Shown here in pieces: positions 43,766-48,651 of a stretch of DNA of 48,651 bases. Each line of letters opens with the position of its first letter. Positions within the stretch are counted from its first letter, which is position 1. Made by a program: the position numbers and the translations under genes. The notes below the pieces were generated by a model, which worked only from the letters and a program-made list of their open reading frames with translations, was not told the origin of the DNA and ran no database searches. Source of the DNA: Clostridium drakei (GTDB lineage: Bacteria; Bacillota; Clostridia; Clostridiales; Clostridiaceae); NCBI RefSeq assembly GCF_000633595.2, contig NZ_JIBU02000043.1, positions 1-48,651 of the forward strand, given 5' to 3'.

Positions 43766-45139
43766 CTATAAAAATACTATAGCTGTTATAACAGTACATA
43801 TAATTCCTATAAACACAGGCATTAAATTCTTTTTTGCAAGCTCGAAAGGCTGTACATCACATATAGCAGCAATGGGTACTAAACTCCATGGAATTATAGT
43901 TCCTCCCCCAACCCATATAGTTATTATCTGTCCTAAAGCTGCAAGCCCCTCTTTATTTATATTAATACTAGAAGAAAAAACTTGTGACAAGGTTCCTATA
44001 AGAGGTAACCCAGAAAATCCTGAACCTCCAACTCCTAAAAGAGCACTTATAAATGATTGCATTGTTATTACCGAAATTTTATTTATAGGAAACCTTTCAG
44101 ATATATATAATCCTAAATCTGAAAGAATCCCTGTAGAACCAGCACTTTTACCTAATATATCCAAAGCAGTTTCCTTGCTTCCAAGAAAAAAGAAAGCTCC
44201 TATAATAATAACTTGTGCAAATGCCTTCATGCCAAATACAAAACCATCCTTTATACTCCCTGCCACTTCTCCTAAAGCACTTTTAAAACTATACTTTATT
44301 ATAGAAACCGCCACAGTAACTATTACTGCAGTACCACCTATAAGTGATGTAGCTTCTGTTCCCTTCAATTTAAATTTATATATTAAGAATATATCCATAA
44401 TAAATATTAAGGGTGTAGCTACAGCTATCACCTTTGTAGAGATTTTTACTAAAATAGTTTTAACTTCATTAACTTCTTCTAATTCTTCTTTTGGGTTTTT
44501 TACAATATCTTTTTTCAGCATAATAAAGGAACTTACAATGGTTGATATGCTCATTACTGACCAAAGCAATAAACTAGATTTTATTAAATAAAATGGATTA
44601 TCAAGCCCTAATGCTTTAGACGTAATGGCTGGTGCTGCTTGTATGAAAAAATCACTTGATAGTGCCATTCCATTTCCAAATAAATTTAAAGCTACTGCAA
44701 CCCAGATGGCTGGCAAGCCAGATTTTAGTGCTGCTGGAACCATTATAGTTCCTATAAAAGCTACTGCAGGAGTCGGCCATATAAACCATGATACAATAAG
44801 CATTGTAAATCCTAATATAAAAAAAGATAATGTAGGATTTGTCATAAACTTTTTTATAGGTTTCACCATAAACTCATCTGCTCTAATATCTCTCAACGAT
44901 TTAGACATAGCACTTATTAATGAAATTATAACTATTATTTCGATAAATTCTCTTGCAGATACCACTAATGCTTTATATATAATTTGTACTGAATTTAAAA
45001 CATTTCCTGTAGCAATATATCCTATAATTCCTATTCCTATAAGACAAGGCAAAACTATATCTTTTTTATAAATCATCATAATTAAAATAAATACTATTAT
45101 TGCTATATATGTGTAATGAAGTATTCCAACCTGTACCAT
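43766..45139 (-). CDS. Ion-transporter-superfamily carboxylate-type permease
   Basis: A 457-aa integral membrane protein with about 12 helices. The pattern (WPTPAVAFIGTIMVPAALKSGLPAIWVAVALNLFGNGMALSSDF, about residues 120-165, and a second half GVGGSGFSGLPLIGTLSQVF plus WVGGGTIIPWSLVPIAAICDV, repeated in inverted topology) resembles the GntP/citrate/dicarboxylate carriers of the ion transporter superfamily. The transported acid is unknown. The ATG at 45139 lacks a strong site. Convergent with nadC. Confidence 0.75.
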   Translation of the reverse strand: MVQVGILHYTYIAIIVFILIMMIYKKDIVLPCLIGIGIIGYIATGNVLNSVQIIYKALVVSAREFIEIIVIISLISAMSKSLRDIRADEFMVKPIKKFMTNPTLSFFILGFTMLIVSWFIWPTPAVAFIGTIMVPAALKSGLPAIWVAVALNLFGNGMALSSDFFIQAAPAITSKALGLDNPFYLIKSSLLLWSVMSISTIVSSFIMLKKDIVKNPKEELEEVNEVKTILVKISTKVIAVATPLIFIMDIFLIYKFKLKGTEATSLIGGTAVIVTVAVSIIKYSFKSALGEVAGSIKDGFVFGMKAFAQVIIIGAFFFLGSKETALDILGKSAGSTGILSDLGLYISERFPINKISVITMQSFISALLGVGGSGFSGLPLIGTLSQVFSSSININKEGLAALGQIITIWVGGGTIIPWSLVPIAAICDVQPFELAKKNLMPVFIGIICTVITAIVFL

Positions 45140-45302
45140 AACATTCCAACTTTCTTATCAAATTTATTAATATGATTATATTATTATGTCCATATACAGG
45201 TATTTTACAATAGCAAACTATTTCAATAAAAAATACAGCTAGTTTTAATTCATTGAAAACTAACTGCATTTAAAAATTTTACTTTCATGAAATTACCATT
45301 TT

Positions 45303-45812
45303 TTAAGTTGTTGCTCTTCTCTTAAGCGCTACATTTATAGCATTAAATAAAACTGAGCCTGCAACAGTATTTATAACAATAGCTGGAAGTACTACTGATA
45401 AAAATAATACACGGAAGCTAGTTGGAAGACCTACCATAATTGAAGCTAATGTCAAAAATGCTGTACCACTTATAAGTGTTCCTATAGCCGTAGTTATAAT
45501 TATTTTTATTTGATTATTCAAAGCTTTTCTAATAGGTTTCAAGAATAAAAACATTAAATTAGCAGTTATCAATTTGTCTATTACATTTGGTATTTGTCCA
45601 CCTGGAAATCCTGTAGTTGCAGCTGCTAATATACCTGCTATAAGCCCTGCACTTATACAAGATTTATAATCCTCATTTAGTATCATTATTATAAATAGCA
45701 TAGCTAGTGAAAAATCTGGTTTCATTCCAAGTACTAATGGAGGGGTAATCTGATGCAATACTGCACCTATAGCTAAAAGTAGTGAATTTGTAATCAATCT
45801 CTTTAAATTCAT
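45303..45812 (-). CDS. trpP: Tryptophan transporter (TrpP)
   Basis: A 169-aa membrane protein of the TrpP family, which supplies tryptophan. Hallmarks are GAVLHQITPPLVLGMKPDFSLAMLFIIMIL and AAATTGFPGGQIPNVIDKL. About five helices. A T-box leader with a TGG specifier lies upstream, so expression should rise when tRNA-Trp is uncharged; this supports the substrate assignment independently. GGAG lies 9 nt before the ATG. Confidence 0.94.
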   Translation of the reverse strand: MNLKRLITNSLLLAIGAVLHQITPPLVLGMKPDFSLAMLFIIMILNEDYKSCISAGLIAGILAAATTGFPGGQIPNVIDKLITANLMFLFLKPIRKALNNQIKIIITTAIGTLISGTAFLTLASIMVGLPTSFRVLFLSVVLPAIVINTVAGSVLFNAINVALKRRATT

Positions 45813-45959
45813 AATAAATATCTCCTTTTCAATTAAAAATTAATACTTTTTTTAAATATACAGTTTATATTTCCAAATTCAATTAACATTTGTATAATGA
45901 ATGATGCCTTATAGCTGAAATACTAGTTTCATCAAGATGTCTACAATCAAATTTATATA

Positions 45960-45990
45960 AAAAGCCGGCTTTATAAATTTGCATAAAAAA
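45960..45990 (-). other. Second hairpin between T-box and trpP
   Basis: After the T-box terminator the minus strand has AAATTTATA..AAGCCGGCTT..TATAAATTT (about 45954-45982), a long palindromic hairpin with GCCGGC at its tip. About 140 nt remain to the trpP start, longer than a simple T-box needs. Confidence 0.5.
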
Positions 45991-46262
45991 AACTCCGTCC
46001 TAAAAAATATATTAGGACGGAGATACTTCCGCGGTACCACCTAAATTGTGTACTAAAACACCACTCTTTCGGATACTAACATATCCTATCCATTGTAACG
46101 TATGGATAACGGTAACCACTACTCTTCAAAACTTTGAATTTCGATTTACTCCTAAAAGGTCCATTCACCATTCGTTATTGTATTGAGATTACACCATCCT
46201 CAACTCTCTATGACTAAACATCCTGGTTACTCTTCCTTATCAAAGGATTTACTTTTAAATTT
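45983..46262 (-). promoter_or_regulatory. T-box leader, tryptophan-specific
   Basis: Minus-strand T-box riboswitch. The signature AGGTGGTACCGCGG lies at 46029-46042. The terminator CTCCGTCCTAA/TTAGGACGGAG (45993-46022) with an A-run (T on the minus strand) follows. In stem I the specifier loop reads GAATGGACC, giving TGG (Trp) at 46161-46163, and the AGAGAGTTGAGGATGGTG block is the distal stem I. Uncharged tRNA-Trp would stabilise the antiterminator and allow trpP transcription. Confidence 0.93.
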
Positions 46263-46267
46263 ATTAT

Positions 46268-46296
46268 ATAATACCATTTCAATCGAAACATGTCAA
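46268..46296 (-). promoter_or_regulatory. Promoter of the T-box/trpP transcript
   Basis: TTGACA (46291-46296) and TATTAT (46268-46273) on the minus strand, 17 nt apart. Confidence 0.85.
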
Positions 46297-46338
46297 CCAT
46301 TTTTTAAAATTTATTTAAGATAACTAATTTTCAAATTA

Positions 46339-47013
46339 CTAACATACACTTTTTATAGCTTCATAAAGTATTTCAGTGAATTTTTGTCCACAAGAAGGTA
46401 ATTTATTTTTTTCACCAGGAATTATTCTTAATATTACTGGTAATTCTATGTGATAGCTACTCCATCTTTTATCTATTATTGTAGAAGATTTTGTAGCTTT
46501 AAAGTATATTTTATCAAAGCTTGCATTTATCTTAAGTTCTTTAATCTTACAAATATCTCTATCTTCTCTATCTTCATTCCATTTTCTAAAAATAATACTT
46601 TCTAAGCTTTCTTTCAATTCCAATGCATATTTTTCATCTTCTTTACACCCACTGGATATTTCTATATCATTTCCTGAATGTTCTATACCATGTCCATGAA
46701 TTTCTATTAGATAGCTAGGGTTACATTTTTTAAGTGCTGTATAATAGTCACTGTAATTATCATTGTGATTTTTATTTACATCTATAAAGTAATTACATGC
46801 ACATAAAAAAGAAGCTTTAAGCTTTTCTGCAATGTAATTTCCTATATATCCCGCATTTTCGTCACTATATGGATGAGAATTACACGGCATCTTTATTGTA
46901 CCAGATGGAGTATGATGAGGTACTCCTATAACTATATTTGATTCTTCTTTTATATCAGCAATAAATATGCATGCATTATCAATTTTCAAGATATTTGTAT
47001 ACAGAATCACCAT
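46339..47013 (-). CDS. N-formylglutamate amidohydrolase-like protein
   Basis: A 224-aa protein resembling the formylglutamate-amidohydrolase fold. PHHTP and NSHPYSDENAG (metal-binding His/Glu cluster), DVNKNHNDNYSDYYTAL and EIHGHG mark the active site; HIELP lies near the C terminus. It could hydrolyse a small N-acyl amino acid or a similar compound. The start is doubtful: the ATG at 47013 directly abuts AAGGAG, so the GTG next to it or a later start may be used. Confidence 0.65.
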   Translation of the reverse strand: MVILYTNILKIDNACIFIADIKEESNIVIGVPHHTPSGTIKMPCNSHPYSDENAGYIGNYIAEKLKASFLCACNYFIDVNKNHNDNYSDYYTALKKCNPSYLIEIHGHGIEHSGNDIEISSGCKEDEKYALELKESLESIIFRKWNEDREDRDICKIKELKINASFDKIYFKATKSSTIIDKRWSSYHIELPVILRIIPGEKNKLPSCGQKFTEILYEAIKSVC

Positions 47014-47127
47014 CTCCTTTTTGTCTTAATATTATTTTAACACATCCAATTAATTTTTAAACGTATCAACACACAAGTATAAAAGTTTTTTTACAGGAAA
47101 ATATAAATACGAAAGGAGTGCTTAGCT

Positions 47128-47271
47128 ATGCCAAAAAAGAAACCAAATATATATAACAGAGAAGATCTATATACAAGAGATAAAGAATTTAGAAACGAAC
47201 CTAAATACGAAGACGAAAAACGACAACAGAAGGAAACACCTGGAGTATCCGGTAAATTTTCTGGAAGATAG
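47128..47271 (+). CDS. 47-aa basic small protein
   Basis: ATG at 47128 with AAAGGAG about 10 nt upstream. Sequence begins MPKKKPNIYN and has alternating acidic and basic stretches; it ends GVSGKFSGR. No membrane span. Resembles short uncharacterised clostridial proteins, but no family is named with confidence. The next small ORF starts 13 nt after its stop with GGAGG between, so the two form a mini-operon. Confidence 0.65.
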   Translation: MPKKKPNIYNREDLYTRDKEFRNEPKYEDEKRQQKETPGVSGKFSGR

Positions 47272-47283
47272 GAGGTTATACTT

Positions 47284-47454
47284 ATGACTAAAAAGAAACC
47301 ACATCATGGCGAAGATGCAAAGCTTAGATCTGCATTAGATCACAGCGATAATAGCCAAGAATCTCAAAATGGATATATGGAAAGAGGAAATCCATCCGTT
47401 TATGCAGCCAAAGGAAGAGTTATGCGCAATAATGATAATGATTCACACGTTTAA
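47284..47454 (+). CDS. 56-aa small hydrophilic protein
   Basis: ATG at 47284, GGAGG at 47271-47275. Begins MTKKKPHHGEDAKLR, like MPKKKP of its neighbour, and ends GNPSVYAAKGRVMRNN then an Asn/Asp/His tail. Hydrophilic, no signal or membrane segment. Unknown function; the shared KKKP N terminus suggests a paralogous or co-functional pair, perhaps small spore or nucleic-acid-binding proteins. Confidence 0.65.
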   Translation: MTKKKPHHGEDAKLRSALDHSDNSQESQNGYMERGNPSVYAAKGRVMRNNDNDSHV

Positions 47455-47576
47455 TATCAAAATGACTACTAAATAAGCTTTTTCTAGAATTACTTACACA
47501 AACTGGTTCAAAATAATTTTTAATATATTTTTATTTAGTTGTTTTACTCATTTTTCATTCTCCAATAATAAAAACT

Positions 47577-47616
47577 AAAAAAGAACCTGAACTTTGAAGT
47601 TACAGGTTCTTTTTTA
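47577..47616. terminator. Terminator between the small ORFs and pflA
   Basis: AAAAGAACCTG pairs with CAGGTTCTTTT, with an inner ACTT/AAGT, and T runs on both strands (47577-47616). Ends the minus-strand pflA transcript. Confidence 0.9.
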
Positions 47617-47623
47617 GTTTTCA

Positions 47624-48343
47624 TTACCTATCTTCCATTTCCTTGTTAAGTATTTTATATAACTTATTTAATTCTTCTTTATTCATAGAATCTACATTCG
47701 ATAATTTATATTCAATTCCCATTTTATTATATTTTTCCACTCCTAAAGTATGATATGGAAGAAGCTCTACTTTTTCTACATTTTTTATACTTTTTATTAT
47801 GCTAGCTAGCTTTTTTATATGTTCTTCTGAATCAGTTATTCCTGGTACTACTACATGTCTTATCCATAACTTTGTATTGGCTTCCTGAACTGCTTGTAAA
47901 AATTCATCAAAACCTTTTTTACTTTGGCCTACTAAATTTCTATACCCACAATCATCTACATGTTTTATGTCAAGTAATACTAAATCTGTATACTTCAAAA
48001 TTTCATCATATTTTCCTACACCATATCCAGCAGTATCTATTGTAGTATGAATTCCTTGTTCCTTACATAATTTTAATGCTTCTATTAAAAAATCTGGCTG
48101 CATTAGAGGATCTCCACCTGAAAACGTAACTCCGCCGCCATTTTTAAAATAAGGCTTAAATCTAACAATTTTTTTAACAAGTTCTTCTGGTGTAATTTCT
48201 GTTCCTCCTTGAAAGTTCCAAGTATCAGGATTATGACAATATGCACATCTTAGAGAACACCCCTGCATAAATACCACTGTTCTTATTCCTGGTCCATCAA
48301 CTAGCCCCATACTTTCAAATGAATGCATTTTACCCAAAGTCAT
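47624..48343 (-). CDS. pflA: Pyruvate formate-lyase activating enzyme
   Basis: A 239-aa radical SAM enzyme that forms the glycyl radical on PflB anaerobically. N-terminal HSFESMGLVDGPGIRTVVFMQGC, the CX3CX2C motif CSLRCAYCHNPDTW, GGGVTFSGGDPLMQ (SAM binding) and VVPGITD are all canonical. No ferredoxin insert, unlike the YjjW protein above. GGAGG precedes the ATG. Lies just downstream of pflB. Confidence 0.97.
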   Translation of the reverse strand: MTLGKMHSFESMGLVDGPGIRTVVFMQGCSLRCAYCHNPDTWNFQGGTEITPEELVKKIVRFKPYFKNGGGVTFSGGDPLMQPDFLIEALKLCKEQGIHTTIDTAGYGVGKYDEILKYTDLVLLDIKHVDDCGYRNLVGQSKKGFDEFLQAVQEANTKLWIRHVVVPGITDSEEHIKKLASIIKSIKNVEKVELLPYHTLGVEKYNKMGIEYKLSNVDSMNKEELNKLYKILNKEMEDR

Positions 48344-48398
48344 ACTTTTACCTCCTTATTCAAAAACTTTTTTTAATTCACTATCTTAATTGTAAATA

Positions 48399-48480
48399 TA
48401 CCCGCTGCTTAATACAACGGGTACATTTATTATAAGGATTTTATTATATTTTAGGCATTTGAAAAGATTTTTCTTTTCAA
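48399..48480 (-). other. Hairpins between pflB and pflA
   Basis: Two inverted repeats lie in the 160-nt gap: TACCCG/CGGGTA (48399-48423) and TTGAAAAGA/TCTTTTCAA (48459-48480). Neither has a clear T run on the minus strand, so they may act as processing or partial termination signals. Confidence 0.45.
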
Positions 48481-48503
48481 GCACCTGAATCTGGCATTTT
48501 AAA

Positions 48504-48651
48504 CTACATCTTTTCATGGAAAGTTCTGCTTATAACTTCCATTTGCTGCTCTCTAGTTAATCTGTTAAAATGAACAGCATATCCTGATACTCTTATTGTA
48601 AGTGTCGGATACTTTTCTGGATTTTCCATAGCATCTACCAAGGTTTCTCTA
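48504..48651 (-). CDS. pflB: Formate acetyltransferase, C-terminal end (partial)
   Basis: The last 48 codons of pyruvate formate-lyase, cut off by the window edge. The glycyl radical motif [12 protein letters not shown], followed by TREQQ and the final FHEKM, is unmistakable. The enzyme cleaves pyruvate with CoA to acetyl-CoA and formate. pflA follows on the same strand. Confidence 0.96.
   Translation of the reverse strand, partial: RETLVDAMENPEKYPTLTIRVSGYAVHFNRLTREQQMEVISRTFHEKM

Noticed and set aside
43872-44591. Plus-strand ORF of 239 codons opposite the carboxylate permease
   Set aside because: It is the antisense of a strong membrane-protein gene, with no ribosome binding site and no recognisable motif; shadow reading.
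44625-45071. Plus-strand ORF of 148 codons within the permease
   Set aside because: Antisense shadow of the permease with no start signal.

Overview
The window is about 48.6 kb of low-G+C, AT-rich DNA with Firmicutes-style signals: strong GGAGG ribosome binding sites, TTG/GTG as well as ATG starts, TTGACA/TATAAT promoters, and compact hairpin plus T-run terminators. The gene content points to an anaerobic Clostridium (sensu stricto-like): PflB/PflA and YjjI glycyl radical systems, CWB2 cell-wall protein, YtrA-type GntR module, nadABC, QueT, TrpP with a T-box, and a YjdF riboswitch. No phage, plasmid, transposase or CRISPR genes were seen, so this is chromosomal. Species is not assigned.

Layout. 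0-7.4 kb: an ABC exporter (minus) diverges from a GntR-ABC ATPase-permease operon; then two small membrane-protein genes, signal peptidase I, a polysaccharide deacetylase and an unrecognised gene. 7.4-10 kb: tiny membrane ORFs, a tRNA-Gln/Lys/Leu operon with a consensus promoter, and a queuosine-precursor salvage operon (radical SAM QueL-like protein plus QueT) behind a probable preQ1-I riboswitch. 10-14.3 kb: a four-gene minus-strand operon combining a PAS/PP2C phosphatase, an anti-sigma-type kinase, a chemoreceptor and a STAS protein. 14.5-17.4 kb: a ribosomal S1-like protein, YjdF under its riboswitch, and a P1-family peptidase. 17.4-22.9 kb: a long inverted-repeat element, an iron-sulfur-flavoprotein-like reductase, a DUF2271-like secreted protein with a TetR regulator and a 43-bp palindromic operator, a CWB2/DUF5050 surface protein, and an ECF S-component with a possibly structured leader. 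23-30.8 kb: psuK-psuG, a YbaK-type deacylase, a solo SIR2-like protein, a cysteine-less HMA domain protein, two more inverted-repeat elements, and the YjjI glycyl radical enzyme with its activase. 31-35.5 kb: a small kinase-like protein, an amidase-domain protein, a patatin, FolP and an aspartate-type aminotransferase. 36-40.5 kb: a five-gene SsuABC/ThiXYZ-like import cluster with one binding protein, two ATPase/permease pairs and an attenuator leader. 40.6-43.7 kb: nadABC. 43.8-47.5 kb: a carboxylate-type permease, trpP behind a Trp T-box, a formylglutamate-amidohydrolase-like protein and two tiny lysine-rich ORFs. 47.6 kb to the end: pflA and the 3' end of pflB.

Most of the window is housekeeping and nutrient acquisition, with much RNA-level control (preQ1-I, yjdF, T-box, an unassigned attenuator, and a possible unassigned leader). 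The best candidates for undescribed biology are the solo SIR2-like protein, the chemoreceptor embedded in a partner-switching operon, the attenuator-controlled dual-ABC cluster, the YjjI/YjjW pair, the long inverted-repeat elements, and several 30-60 aa proteins.
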